The notes beneath the pieces are model-generated. The model did no database searches. It saw only the letters and a program-made list of their open reading frames with translations, and was not told where the DNA came from. 64,000 bases of DNA, taken from Escallonia rubra. Taxonomy: Eukaryota > Streptophyta > Magnoliopsida > Escalloniales > Escalloniaceae. The translations under genes were made by a program, and so were the position numbers. Where the stretch lies: positions 62,001 through 126,000 of the forward strand of contig JAVXUO010001690.1 of assembly GCA_033065855.1 (NCBI GenBank), read 5' to 3'. How positions within the stretch are numbered: the stretch's first letter is position 1; each line of letters starts with the position of its first letter. Below, one piece after another: positions 22,200 to 35,284 of this stretch.

Positions 22200-25072
22200 T
22201 GTCATGACCCAAACCTACGGGTAAGCCCGTGTGCTAGGCACGTGACCGGCCGCATGCCCATTCAAACACATGCTGGTGCTCTGCCAGGCCTTACTACAAT
22301 CATATGACTCGAAATTTATTCTAACTTACAGACTTCCAAAAATTCAAATAAAACTCTCATTACATGACTTTAAAACTTATGAAGAAAACTCGAGGAGACC
22401 TAAGCTCCTTACATCAGTTCAAGCATGACGTTAATTAACATAGAACTAAAATGTTCGAACGGTGAGCACTCATTATTCTAAAAGTTCTCTTCGGGCATTA
22501 CTCCCCCGTGTGGCTCATACGGCTCCGCTTCCCTTGAGTCGTCACCTGAAAAATAAGGAATGAGCGAAAGCCCAGCAAGTACACTAGCCATGTTCCTAAA
22601 ATAAGTTTGAAGTTTCTAAAACATGCCATGGATTTTGTTTCAACAAATCCAACATTCGGTCATTATCATTCGTAAAACGTCCTTGAAATACATATACACA
22701 TATACATGAAGTTTCAAAAGAAAAGATTTTCAAATCTGAGTATAATCATCGTTCATTCCATTCACATCAACCACATATATTTCTTTTCATAGGTATGCCA
22801 CGGTCAGCGTACGAGCCCCCCTGACTAGGGCCCGAAATCCCTCCTACACCCGGGATAAAATAATCATGTGGACGCAAGGGCGCACCACCAGCCACAGTAC
22901 TGTGCATCAACGTATGAGCCCCGTTGACCAGGGCCCGAAATCCAACATTCCCTCGTTGGATATGGGGCACAGCAACCAAGACGAGTTTCATTGCTCATTA
23001 ACATGTACTCAGTAAAATTTTATGACTCACACGACATTCCATGACATTCTTTCAAATTACATTTCTCATCATATATTTTAGAAATAAAACATATGCAGAA
23101 TAAACCTTTAAACTTCAATTGATCAAATCATAAATACATATTATAGTTTTTGCAAATAAATATACGAAGGAACATGACAGGGGTACTTACCTTGCTCAAA
23201 ATCGGCTTCTGGTATTTCCTCAAATGCCGGCCCTAACTCTTGACTATCAAAACCTAAATAACAAATCATACGAATGTCATTTATTGTCGCTCGAACACGT
23301 TTAAGTATTATGTTTCTTTTAAATGAGTCAATTTTTTTGCACGCTTCCCGAGCTCCAAAAAAATCTAATTTTTTTTACTGTGTGCAGGTCTTGAAAAAAA
23401 TAAACCTAAGTTACTTCTTTGAGTCTTGTCCAAAAGATTTTCTAGATATATGTAAAAATTTAAGAAAGAAACTGTTTAAAAGAATAGCCGTCTTTAGCGA
23501 CACTTCTTTGTTAATTTTCTTAAAACTAGACTTTCCCTCTCTAAACACAGTGCCTTCTTCCCCACCATTAATCCCATTTGTCTCTTCCCACTTCACCAGT
23601 TTATATTACACCCTCACATACGTTTTATACCCATTTCTATACATCACTCATACACTTACTCCTCCCAAAGCTCAACACCCATTACAAGCACTCTTGCACT
23701 CCTGGACACACACACTAAACCACAGAGAAATACACGCATACTCTCACCACACTCATGCACTTCACAACTCAAATCTACACAACCACCACTTCCACCTTCT
23801 CTCGCAAGCACACAACAAGCCCCACATACAATACACACACACCCAGTACACTTACCTGCGCAGACTACACACCACCTTGTTCACACACACACACACACGT
23901 TCACCCTAATGGTCACAAACCAACATACCCACAATTCAATACCCCTTCCCTGTACACGCCCCATCATCCTTGTCAACCCACAGCAACACCATCAACTTAT
24001 ACACCATAAAATACCCAGTACAAGCACACCCCCACTACTGCCTTACGGCAGCTCATCTCCTTCCCCAGTTTCGTTTCTCTCTTGCTGTTACACTCACCCC
24101 TTTATCTCATCCAAGAAATATTACACTACACAGCACTCACGCACAGCTACAACTCACTCATATACCTACACAATGTCCCATATATTTTCCCACTGCAGTC
24201 CCCATATACAAGGCATACCCACCCGACACTATACCTCAGGTTTCTCTCTCTATCAGCCACGGTACTTCATACCGCAGCCATCACTGCACGACGCAAGGCA
24301 GCACCCCGCTGCTACTTTCTCTTCTTCTCTTTCACACACGCCCCCTTCACACCGCACATCCATGCAACCCAGCGGCCGCACCTCCATCCACTTCCATTCC
24401 ACGGTAGCCATGGCTATACGAGCCCATCAAGGCGCAATGGCGGTCACCGCAATCCCACGTATATATCTATACCCCTAGATATTACATCCGATCTTTATAT
24501 ATACACTAACAGCTAATTCATATCCAGGGAGACCCATGTACATCATAACATCAACTCATGTTAAACTTAACACCAAAGCAAAACTTACCGGGAAATGTCC
24601 TTCGATCGTCGGAGATCTCCCTCTAAGTGTTTCGCCGTTTCCAGATGGCTTTAAAATTCCTAGGGTCGGCTGATCTGGTATGGTCTACTATATATACAAG
24701 AAAGAAGAAAACCTAACTTGAGGAATTTCATATTAGCCCCCTAATTTTTGTTAGTTAATTAAATTTTCCCCGGCTTTCTATTATTGTCAAAGAAAAGACT
24801 CAAATAGCTACTTACGATATTTCACGAGTTAGATAAATTATTAACAAGTTGTTGCGTCACTCGCTTCATCAATTTGTCGCCAAAGTTGTTAAGAAAGTAT
24901 CTACGCTAACTCTAAAAAAAATGTCGCTAAAGATCATTATTATAATGCTTCCCAAATTCGTCGCTAAGAAGTATATCGATGTTAAGAGAAATAATAATAA
25001 GAATAGTAATAATTCATCATTAAAAAGTTAAATTAGCCCATAAAAATATATCGGGATTTTCAGGGTATTACA
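22200..25072 (-). mobile_element. Solo LTR (gypsy-type, minus orientation) splitting the RT domain
   Basis: Read on the minus strand it starts TGTAATACCCTGAAAATCCC (from 25072) and ends GGGTTTGGGTCATGACA (at 22200). TAACT flanks it on both sides (22195-22199 and 25073-25077). Joining the flanks continues the RT reading from GN into FCWKAMPFRLKN without loss, so the insertion was clean. The 2873 bp contain no retrotransposon domain. The 23640-24480 part, rich in CACACA and TCACAC, gives meaningless Thr/His-rich frames. Confidence 0.9.
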
Positions 25073-25935
25073 TAACTTCTGTTGGAAAGCCATGCCTTTC
25101 GCCTCAAGAATGCGGGTGCTACATATCAACGGGCAATGACAGCTATCTTCTATGATATGATACACTATATAGTAGAAAACTATGTCGACGATCTCATTAT
25201 CAAGTCCAAAAAGGAAAGTGATCACCTCACTGACCTTCAAGCTGTCTTTGATTGTTGTTGCCAGTACATCATGATGATGAACCCGCTAAAATGTGCCTTT
25301 AGAGTCTCCCCCGGCAAATTCCTCTGTTTCCTGGTCAGTCAACAGGACACCGATGTTGACCCGTCCAAGGCTGCCTCTATCCAAGACATGCCACTTCCGA
25401 AAAATACTAAACAATTGAAGAGCTTCCTCGGTAAGGTTTTTTACCTTCGCCGATTCATTCTTGCATTGGCCAAACTTATCACACCCTTCCAGCACTTAAA
25501 GCGTAAGAGCACACCGTAGAGTTGGGGTACGCCCTAATAGCAAGCTTTCGAACATGTCAACTCGGTCCTTATTTCGCCACAAACGATGGTCGTGCCATAT
25601 CGAGGTATTTCCCTCTTACTCTACTTGACCTCCACGCCCAGGTTAATTCATTGAGGCTTTGTTTGCCCAAGAGGTGGATGGGGTGGAGCGTCCTATTTAT
25701 TACCTCAGCCAGATGATCAAAGAACCCCGAAGCTAATTACACCGAGCTCGAGAAACACTGCCTAGCCTTAGTTTACGCCTCACAGAAGTTCAGACATTAC
25801 TTTTTGGCGCACCAGATCATACTTGTTATCAAGGCTGATTCGTTCCGCTATATGCTCACCTGCCCTGCCTTGTCTTGCCGACTTACCTGCTGGCTACTGC
25901 TCTCAGCAAAGTTTGGCTGATCTATCAAGAACCTT
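25073..25935 (+). pseudogene. C-terminal reverse transcriptase and RNase H, Tat element
   Basis: MPFRLKNAGATYQRAM and NYVDDLIIKSKK (25180-25215) carry the YVDD catalytic box. FLGKVFYLRRFI follows, then a stop at 25519. The RNase H part is spread over two frames: AL.ASFRTCQ...QLGPYFATND, then NYTELEKHCLALVYASQKFRHYFLAH (about 25737-25810). It starts at the TSD of the solo LTR. Stops and shifts make it inactive. Confidence 0.85.
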
Positions 25936-26044
25936 ATAGCTCTATGGAATCAAGCACTTGCCGACCTCTTGGCCTTCTTCCCACGCCAACATTACGAATT
26001 GACTTCGTTTAATTACCAGGGGAAACAACCCTGCTCACCGACAT

Positions 26045-26375
26045 AGATGAATTGCGGATGCTTGAGTTTGACAGTTCAGCCACCAGCAAAGGTCCCAATG
26101 GAGCACCCCTTTGGCAAGAGGGTGTCGGCATAGTCCTTCGAAGCCTAGCCGATGTTACCATCTCCCTATCCTTCAAGCTTGCATTCCCCGTGTCTAACAA
26201 CGACGCTGAGTACGAGGCGTTTGTCATTGGCCTCATGCTGGGCATCAGTATGGGGGCTAAGTCATTATGTGCAAAAGAAGACTCAAACCTGATTATGAAG
26301 CAAGCTGACGGGGAGTTCGCGGTCAAGGAGCCAGGCTTGGCACCTTATCGTGCCTTGGTGCAACACTTAGAATGA
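26045..26375 (+). pseudogene. Second (archaeal-type) RNase H domain, Tat element
   Basis: The 107-residue frame 26052-26375 has the pattern of the additional RNase H of Tat elements: EFDSSATSKG.NGAP at the start, NNDAEYEAFVIGLMLG in the middle, and KQADGEFAVKEPGLAPYRAL at the end, with the expected D, E and D-type acidic positions mostly visible. This second RNase H is the best lineage marker in the element. A stop follows at 26373-26375. Confidence 0.85.
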
Positions 26376-26959
26376 AGACTCGGCCAGTATGAACATCACA
26401 ACAGGTGCCACAATAGACATACATACAGCTTGGCCACGATCGCGACAAAGATAGAGGTTGATTGTGAACAACGACTGTTAATCATCATCAAGAGAACCAA
26501 ACCTTTTAGAGCGTTGAACTTAGTCCCGATGGTAACTACCGTAGACAATTGGAGGTAGCCAATCATGGACCAACTCATGGCACTATCTCTTGCTTATGCC
26601 TCTACCCTCACGGGCTCTTTGATTTTGGGAGATGTCTTGTATAGAGGATGTCCTGAGGCCCTCTAGCCAGGTGTTTGACACGGCAGAAGCAAAACAGAAA
26701 CTTCAACCCGGCCATCAGAAATGTTGCGGCCTCAACGGTCTCCCTCTACATCGTCATCTTTAGCGCATGGGCCTCTTTTGGCCATCCATGACCAATGATG
26801 CTTTAGATATATAATGGGATTGTCCCAAATGCCTATATGCCCGAGACAAATGTGGAAGCTCTTGTGATCGATGTCGAGGGCGACTGACACCATCCTTTCA
26901 TCCAGTACTTATCATACGAGATTCTACCACCTGGCCGCTGCCCCGCCAGGTCTATCAAA

Positions 26960-27860
26960 CAAAAATTGGCCAGATATTTTGTGATAGAATTCGAGTTATT
27001 TAGTAAATATTTTTCGGGACGCACCCTGCGATGCTTGCAAGGTGCCCAGGCAATACAAGTGATCAACGAGGTGCATAACAGGGGTTATAGTGAGCATCAA
27101 GGCTCTCAAAAGTTATATGCAAAGTTGCTAAGGCTGGGGTATTACTGACCGACTATGGAATCTGACTATATCTCTCATGTCCGACATTGTGAACCTTGCC
27201 AGTGGCACGCCGACAAGATGCATACGCTGGCATCTGACCTTCGCATGATCCTCTGGTCATTTCACTTTTGGGCTCTCGACCTCATCGACCCTATACACCC
27301 GCTATCCAGAGGTCACATATGGATCAGGATCGCGACTAAACGCTTTACAAAGTGGGTCGAAGCCATACCCCTACGGAGGGCCATGGGAGGAGTTATTTCT
27401 AACTTTTTATGCGACCATATCATCTGTCGCTTCGGCATCCTCATGTGTATCGTGTCCGAAAATGGTAGGCCATTCATCAACAGGGAAGTCCGAGCTCTCG
27501 TGGAAGGGTACAACATCAACCATGCCACATCCACTCCCTACTATCCACAATGCAATGGTCAAGCTGAAGCCTCCAACAAGACTCTGCTCCGCGTGCTGTC
27601 ACGGATGGTTCACGATGCCAGCAGGTATGGTCCAAAAAGCTAAGTCTGGCACTTTGCGCTTATAAAACCTCCAAACACACATCGACGAAGGCCACGCTCT
27701 TCTCCCTTGTCTACGGGGATGAGTGCATGGTACCTGCCGAGGATCGCGGTTGCCTCGGGTAGACTCTCTCTAAGCAACAATCTCAGCCCTTAAGGGCCTT
27801 AATGAATGAAGAGCCTATATCTTGTGCCGCATGAAGAAGTATCTTGAATAGCTCATGAAA
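26960..27860 (+). pseudogene. Integrase of the Tat element
   Basis: The zinc-binding region is EVHNRGYSEHQGSQKLY (about 27070-27115) followed by HVRHCEPCQWHADK. The catalytic core is ALDLIDPIHPLSRGH, then CIVSENGRPFINREV and YYPQCNGQAEASNKTLL. The second catalytic position reads SENG where the family has SDNG, an Asp-to-Glu change. The first Asp and the last Glu are present. A stop at 27641 and a shift follow, and the C-terminal part (27690-27860) is recognisable only as SLVYGDE-type remnants. Confidence 0.85.
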
Positions 27861-28640
27861 TCTTATGGGAAGACATTCAAGTCATGATCATTTGCTCAGG
27901 GCGACCTCATCCTCCAAGCCGCCAAGCATGTATGCACCAGCATGTCAGCCCCCAAGTTCACGCCGAAGTGGGAAGCCCCTCTCTAGGTACATGCCGCCAG
28001 AGACAATGGTTTCTATCTCCTGCTCAACCCTGACGACAGACATATCACGACCCCTATCAACGGCCGCTACCTAAAGAATGCATAGTCAGTTGTGGCCCTG
28101 TTCCCCCAGCATTACCCGCCCAAAGCATTGAACACTTGACCACATAGCATTTTTTGTATATGCATACCTGTTTATAAACTTGTAACTTTTTTTGCTTATT
28201 ACAAGTTCTTACTTTACTCATGTAATGGCATTTTGGCCCAAATACTATCAATGAAAAATCATCTCTTCGGCTCAACTCCTGTATTTAATACACCTTCTTT
28301 TTTTTATTTTCCCCATTTTTCACTGAGTAACCCGCTATTGACGGGGAAAGGGGAACACCAACGAAAAGACAACACACTCAAGTCATACAACCACAGCGCA
28401 AGATAAGCATAACACTACAACAAGTACAAGTACAAAAAACCATAAGACTACAATATGCATATCATCAACATAAATACTATCACAGAGTTGCAAGCTGCTT
28501 TCGAGCTCCGTGCATACAATAAAATGAAAATATACAAGCTAAACTAGCCTAGACAGCAATGACGTAACAAGATGGGAACTGAACACCTAAAGTGTCTGTC
28601 GCTGAGCCTGTAGATCGGATCATTCCACATCACACTCAGC
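27860..28640. other. Post-integrase spacer of the Tat element
   Basis: It holds the decayed integrase tail to about 28140 and then AT-rich sequence. A segment near 28195-28260 (TGTAATGGCATTTTGGCC...AATGAAAAATC) resembles a plant transcript end. No open frame is supported. Confidence 0.5.
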
Positions 28641-28648
28641 ATGTCGTC

Positions 28649-31600
28649 TCAGTCGGTCTGCCTCCCGCCCCTCAACCTCAGTAACCGCCTCTGTAGGTCA
28701 GCCACCTGCCTCTGTAGGTCGGCCAGCGGTCTGTCAACCGTGGCGAGCTCACTCAGAATCTTGGATCCCTGCTCCTCCAATGTTGTCCGCTGCCTTGCCA
28801 CCAGTGTCTCCCGCATGCACACCACAGCTAACCTCTCCCCCACATCACATCTCTCACTCTTCGATCTCAAGAAGCCCACCAACCAATCCAACCGCAGGCC
28901 CAATGATGTAAATAATGCAAATTCTAAAAGAGACAGTGATATGAACTCTGAAGTCCAGCCCATCGGTGGCACACTAGCAACGGGCACCAACCATTCCACG
29001 AACTCAGAATACACCCACCTCAAAATCTTCGGGTTCCCAACATTCACCCCCTCAAATGTCTGCGGGAACCTTGCCCTCACAAGCTCCAATAGGCGCACCG
29101 TCTTGGCAGGAAGCCCAAGACCTTCCCAGGATGTCACATATGCCTGCCCAACTGACCACCCTCTACTCGCATCTTTGACTGCTGCACTAACACCACCTAC
29201 TGAAGGAATATATGTCACTCATGCAGTCATCTGCACACCAACAGTAGCTAAATGCATCACCAGAAGAGTAGCCCCAGCATCGACCACAAAACCTGATAAT
29301 GTGTCCCAAGGACGCTCCTCAACTAGCTGCGTCAGAGTCTCGTGCTCATGCACTGGGGTTGTACCCACAGGCTCGATCTTCGTAGGCTCCCCACGGTCAC
29401 CTACAACTGCATATGTCTCCATGCTCGTCCACCAGTCACCACCGGCATCAAACATCGAAGTATAGCCCACACGTCCGCCATATAAAGCCTTCATTGTCTT
29501 CTCCAGGGCAGGCGATGGACTCGGTCATGTCTTCGGCTCCATAATATACTCAGCAGCCTCGGTCTCCTCAGCCACCTTGGCATATTGTGTCTCGATCTCA
29601 TCGGCCTTACCGGCTCCTACTGTCTTTATTGTCTCAGCTGCCATAGCCTCTTCTTCCTCGGCCTCGAAGTCCAGCTCGTTGTACTCCTCGCTGGCTCCTT
29701 CGTTGAGCTTCTGTCAAAACAACCATCAATCAATACATATATAAGACCAAAATACACATGCAACTAGAATTGATATAGAGAAGAAAATTGGCTAACCTTG
29801 GAGTCCGACTCATCTGACACATCACGCGGCCTCTTCGACCCTGATACACGCAGGGCTGACATGCCTGCACCGGCCTGGCAAGCAGTCTCAATCATCCCAA
29901 CTCGTAATGATGACAATGGACCCTTGTCGGCCTGTAATACCCTCAGCATCTCTCTCCGAGCTCGCAATAAAGCTCCCAGCAACTAGGGCTGGCATTCTAC
30001 ACTATCTAGCAACTGAGGTCGATATCAAGCTCAACGCTCTATCGCAAGCAAAAACATTAACACGCCGATGTGTGCCTGACGGCCGTGCCAACCACTCTAC
30101 CCAGTTATCTCTTAGCTACTCTCATCACTATGCGTACCCTACTATCACGACCCCAAATGACTGTGTACCAGGCTGCCTCCACTCTATCGTCGGTGCTGGC
30201 CACTGGCAGACTCTGTCATATCGTGTACTCGAAAGCAGTTACCACACTCCAAGGGCTACAACACCCATATAGGGGCTCCAAGTCATAATCAAAGGCCAAC
30301 GAAAGACGGTCAGGGTTGTACCTCGCAACATAGTACTGACACTCGGTGGGCTTCCCGCCATCATCTGTCAAAATAGGTAGCCAACCCAAAAAATAAAAAA
30401 CAAGTAGTATCAGCTGTCCAGGCCCCAGGTCCCCTCTCCTGGTCAGTACCATCGTAATATCATATACATGACCTCATGGTGGCACCCTATATGACGAATG
30501 CATGTCCATATATAACCGTGACAAGCACGCATCCCACCTATCTTGGACATGTGCCAAAGGATAATCCAGCCTCCTAATGTCTACCCATGCATATACCCAC
30601 TCACATAGTGCCATAATGGCACATGTCATGTATTGCCTGGCCGTGTAACTGTGCCCATCATCAGCGATGAATGCTCTAGAGGGTAACCTGTCGGCCGGTA
30701 GTCTGGATAACACTCGTACATGTACTTCTGCAAGAACATCCAGTCCACATACGTCACCACCTAATATTGGCCATGTGAACGCTTCACGTCATTCATAAAC
30801 TGATCCAGACGTGAATATAAAGTGCCCAGATGCACGGGAGCCAACCCGATGCGCCTACCCTGCGCCATCCAAATAGCAAGTGGGAACACCCTAGGGGCGA
30901 TGTCGTCCTCCGATGTCCCCTCAAATATAAACCTAGAAGTATAGACCGACAGCATCTATCAAAATTCTATCCTACAGTGTAGCGCATGGCAGAGTAAAAG
31001 GTTATCAATTACAAAGTTTTTCTAAGTACAAGTTTGACATATTATACATGGCAAGAGTGACACATACAACATATACAAGAATAAAGCAAGGCGACAGTAC
31101 TAACTTACCTTGACAAGAACATGGCTAGGAAGGCCACCATCTCGTATCTCTCCTTTCCATGGTACGGCCCCATCACGAAGTCGGTAGCATCACCCCACTT
31201 CTGTCCCGTCTTCGCCTGCGCAGCACCGAAGAAATGCTTGATCCACCCACTATATGTCCCCTTCTAGTGCCTCTTCGTCTCAGCCAGGATATCTAATAGC
31301 TGCGTCTGCAGCACCCGTTCTTCCCTACTCAGTCAGGTCACCCGTGCGTCCTCCTTCACGTGCACGAGTAGACCTGCAGTATCATAACATCAAGTAGCGT
31401 CGGCCTGATCTCTCCAAACTCTGTCACGAAGGTATGCGACTAGCTGGTCCACCTCGACAGGAGTAGGGTCATATGTGGCATATCCCTGTAGGGCTTCAGT
31501 CCTCTCACGATAATGTCTATGGCTGGTAACAACCCAAGTGGCCGCAGCATCCCCGTCCACTTCGGACACTCCACCATGTACTTGCACTAGAAATCCCACC

Positions 31601-31930
31601 CTATCAGCATCGCACTATGGCGCTTGAACACCATCGACGACCAAGGTATGTCCTCTATCTCAACCAACAAGGCGGGTATGTATCTCCGCGACACGACCGG
31701 TGCCTCTTTCTAGCTCGAAGATTGAACATAAGGTGATGGCACCCGCAGCTCCTCTCCCATCAACATACCACTCCATGGTAAATTAAAAGCTCCATTGGCC
31801 ACACATATGGACAACTCCTTCCATAGCTCCCGGTCTGGCATACTAGGCATGACCCCCTTCACTCCCAATAGAGTGTTCATCTTGCTTGACTTCGAATCAA
31901 ACGTCCACACCTACCATCATCAAATGTCAA
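28649..31930 (-). pseudogene. Antisense additional coding block (aORF) of the Tat element
   Basis: Minus-strand frames follow each other in a consistent order: 31910-31710 (MWTFDSKSSKMNTLLGV...), 31599-31390, 30955-30761 (SRFIFEGTSEDD...FPLAIWMAQGRRIGL), 30713-30474, 29494-29219 and 29218-28649 (189 residues). The last ends in a heptad-like coiled coil (LADLQRQVADLQRRLLRL). Residue composition is protein-like, unlike shadow frames. Plant Tat elements are known to carry extra ORFs, often antisense, between integrase and the 3' LTR, some with PMD-like or transposase-like domains. The middle part (large hydrophobic residues with LG.LYSRLDQF) faintly recalls that group, but I cannot name the domain. 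Many stops and shifts make it a pseudogene. Confidence 0.6.
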
Positions 31931-33318
31931 CGACACTCTCGACCTCCCGGCAGGCGTTGGCGCGGCCTCGACTCCCCGAGGCACCAGTGAGGGCACAGGC
32001 GCGGTGACGGTCGTGACACGCTAATCGTCGCACCTCGCAGCCTCGCCCACTGGTTCCACCTTACTTTCTTCACCACCTTTTCTGGCTCAGCATACTCGCC
32101 TCCCACCCCTTACTCGGCCGCAACCTCATCACCACGGTCAGCCACCCTGCCTCGCCCCTTGACCTTGCCATCTCTCCATGGCCCTCGGCCACTCTCTCTT
32201 CCCCTTGCCTTTACCCACTGAAGAACCCCTTACCCCGGGCGATCCCCTCCACACCAACCGACCCCTCTCGCCCGTCGACGGGGCCTTCGGCCATTCTTTT
32301 TCCCCTTTCTCTTCTCCCTCCACTATCTTTCCCCTTCCGCTTTTCCCCACTCCCTAACACCCCGGCCGAACCACCTCTACCATGGTCGACCTCCAAGGCC
32401 ACTGACGCCTTCGCTCGGCAGACCCCTCTCTTTTTCTCCCATCACTCCCTTCCCCTTTCCCCTCCCCTCTTCCCCCTCACGGCCCTCGGCCTCCCTACCA
32501 CGGCCGACGCCGACTGACCCACCCCCTACCCCCGCCGAAGAGCCCAAGCTAACCGACCCCTTTCTCTTTCCCCCTTATTTCTTCTTTTGTCCCCTCTCCC
32601 TCTCCCCTCCCTTTATTCTCCATCTCCCTCTCCCCTCTTCCCTTCTTCCCTCTCTTTCCCCATAAGCGTCGACCCCCTCCTCGGTGACCCTCGGCCACGA
32701 CCGAGTGCCTTAGGTTGGCCGAGTGGGTCACGCCACCACTTCTCTCCACTCCACACCCACTTACTCCACCCCCTTACCTCCCTTGTGTGCCATGTCTTCT
32801 CTTCTTCTTCTCTCTCTCTCTCTCTCTCTCTCTTTCTCATGTCTTGAAAGAAAGAACGAGTCAAGTAAAAGACTCTACCAACCCCCTCTCTTTATATATG
32901 TGGCTCAAGATTACATCTTGGCCACTCATTTGAATTTCTAACCAAAAAGGTTCCCCCCCCCCCCCTCCCTCCAAAAAAAAACCCAACTCTTTTTTAAACG
33001 CATACCCCATTTCGCGCTAACTTCTTTTTTTAAAGCTATCTTTATTGGCAACGATGTCACAAAAATTTTTGACATTAATCTTACCGCTACCAAAAAAAAT
33101 TCATGCACTCATATTTTGCTGTGCAACTTCCATTTTAGCGTTACCGCTCTCTTTTGTGCTACGCTACTAAAAACGCATCTCATGATTTTCCCTGTTATTC
33201 TTTTCTACAATCTACAACATTCGCGCTACTCATTTTTTGCGCTAAAAAAAATGGCTTCTACGCAACAACGTTTGTGCATGCGGCGCCCGCCCGGGTTGCC
33301 CCTTCGTGCACACCACAT
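31931..33318. other. Low-complexity 3' region of the Tat element
   Basis: C/T-rich from 32000 to 32860, including (CT)n at about 32808-32834, poly-C at 32951-32964 and GCGCTAC-type AT-rich DNA after 33000. Long proline/serine-rich frames here come from base composition. No gene is supported. Confidence 0.6.
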
Positions 33319-33330
33319 GTAAGGGGCTTA
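33319..33330 (+). other. Possible polypurine tract of the Tat element
   Basis: GTAAGGGGCTTA lies directly before the 3' LTR. The purine core AAGGGG is short and sits seven or so bases from the LTR start, so this call rests mainly on position. Confidence 0.4.
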
Positions 33331-35284
33331 TGTTCCCAACTCATTCTAGTCGCACCAAGGGCCCACCTGGGGCCCCCGTTTTGCACGACATGTCACATAT
33401 TCAATGGTCAATTTTTCAACGCTTTTAACCGATCAAAATACGCACGCTCAAGTCACTTGCATTTTTCATTGACTTTTCACGGCAATTCATGACTAAATTT
33501 TTTTTTCGCCAACGTAACGACTTTGGCGCCACTAAGACTTGGGAAAATATGAAAAAGTAGGCTTGGCGTGACTCCCACCTTAAGGGTGTCGGCCACCTCC
33601 CTTAGCACGTGTGCACGGGGGGGGGGGGGGGCGTTGGGGTTGGCCACCTCTTTTGAAGGGGGCGGGGGGGGGGGGGGGGGGCCACCCCTACCTTGCGAGC
33701 TCGGGGCCATCATTCTTTTTACAAATTCTAGTATCATCTCTAAAATGCTCACTCACTCATCAGCCACGATTGTATGATGCTCGTTGTTGCCCGTACGTCG
33801 TCGCCGTAATGACTGTCGCTAGCCGCTGCATGTCGTCGCTTGTGTCGGCACGCTAACTCCCCGACCCCGTCGCCCGTGCTTGTGTGCCGTCTATGGCACA
33901 CTCCACCGCGCTTATGCGCTGGGTCGTTGATACAGCCGTGCTCTCAGGCTCTCTGTCCCAAATATCGTGCCCCCGGCACTATACACACGTCGCCTTGCCC
34001 ACGCACCACTTCCATGACATATGCCCTTGGCACCATGTATTGTCTCGCGATAGACGTCGCCACGCCCATGCGCCACAATCATGTTATCTGCTCCGGGCAC
34101 CACACTCATTCACCACGCCATGCGCCCCCGCCATGGATGTGGAACATCCTTCGACCCACTCTTCAGCGTGTGCAGCATTTCGAGGGGCTCCGTTCGCAGT
34201 GCTCCGACATGAGAACCCTTCGCAATGGGATAGGCTCGCTAACACAGAAGCTGTCACCATTTTCATTCTAGGGGGCTCCATTCGTAGTGCTCTGGCACGA
34301 GGACCATTCGCAACGGGATAAACTCTCTACCACAGAAGCTCTCGCCGTCTTTATTCCGGGGGCTCCGTTCGTAGTGCTCCAACACGAGAACTCTTCACAA
34401 TGGGATAGGCTCGTTACCACAGATGTTATCACCGTCATCATTTTGGGGGGCTCCGCTTGTAGTGCTCCGGCACGAGGACCTTTCGAAGCGGGATATGTTC
34501 GCTACCACAGAAGCTTTTGCCGCATGGGGTGACTTGCATGATGCTAGGCACGTCCACTCACGTTACCTGTGATCATCGACACCCCCAGGACGATGACCCC
34601 CGGGTCACTCTGGGACTACAACAGGTTTTTGGAGGGCATCGCGCCTAGTCCGCCTGACAGTCGGTCACAGGGACCTTCCCTCACCGCTCTCAAGTTCTCT
34701 CCGTGTCTCTCGATGCACACTCGTGGGATTCAGTAAGGGCTTGGACTAGTGGCTAGGGCAACGGGCTTACTCTGATCATGCCGACGTTGTGTGGTTAGTC
34801 TTCTCAGACAGGTAGAGCGACGCTATGTGGGGCAGGCAACGCGAATTTGGGGACCGACAGTCCAACGGAGAACTGATATTTGTGGATCCCTGGTGACGTG
34901 TCACTCCCAGGGGATGACACGTGTCAGCTGATGATGCAGGCTTACTTTTGCCTATAAATAATGGACTTTGTATTTCATTTTCAGGAGATCGAATTCTCTC
35001 ATTAACAATTTCACTTTCACTCTAGAATCCAAATCCTCTGAAATTCTAAAGAGAAAAACATAGTTGGACCGTGACTTGGACCCTAGCTTGGATTGTCTAC
35101 TGTTGGCCCTGTTCATCTCTATCTTTTCTCACAGCACTGCCAGTCCTCACGGCCTGTCTAGGAAGCCTTGCTCTCTGCTCTTACTCCACCTCACTATCTC
35201 TCACTTTGTACAGCTGGCAGCTGACTCGGACTGCATCATTTGTGGCACCTCCACGTAGGTACGAACCCATTTTTCTTGGCATTA
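33331..35284 (+). repeat. 3' LTR of the Tat element
   Basis: Starts TGTTCCCAACTCATTCTAG and ends CTTGGCATTA, followed by the AGTAT duplication. It is 1954 bp, with four copies of the 86-bp repeat (34183-34520) and two long poly-G runs (33618-33631 and 33664-33681). It provides the empty site for the solo LTR at 16230. Confidence 0.9.

Larger units (their letters stand above)
15015..35284 (+). mobile_element. Decayed Ty3/gypsy retrotransposon, Tat lineage
   Basis: Two LTRs (15015-18566 and 33331-35284) start TGTT and end CATCA or CATTA, and the whole element is flanked by AGTAT (15010-15014 and 35285-35289). Between them, in order, are a PBS, gag with a zinc knuckle, protease, RT, RNase H, a second archaeal-type RNase H and integrase. 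A long 3' region with an antisense coding block follows. The second RNase H and the long 3' region are hallmarks of the Tat group (Ogre/Retand-like). Removing the two nested solo LTRs leaves about 15.7 kb. Every domain has frameshifts or stops, so the element is dead. Confidence 0.9.

Noticed and set aside
23274-24516. Thr/His/Pro-rich frames of up to 211 residues
   Set aside because: Inside the minus-strand solo LTR, caused by CA-rich low-complexity DNA; three overlapping frames are open at once.
32140-32860. Serine/proline- and glycine/arginine-rich frames
   Set aside because: C/T-rich low-complexity region of the Tat element; no family resemblance.
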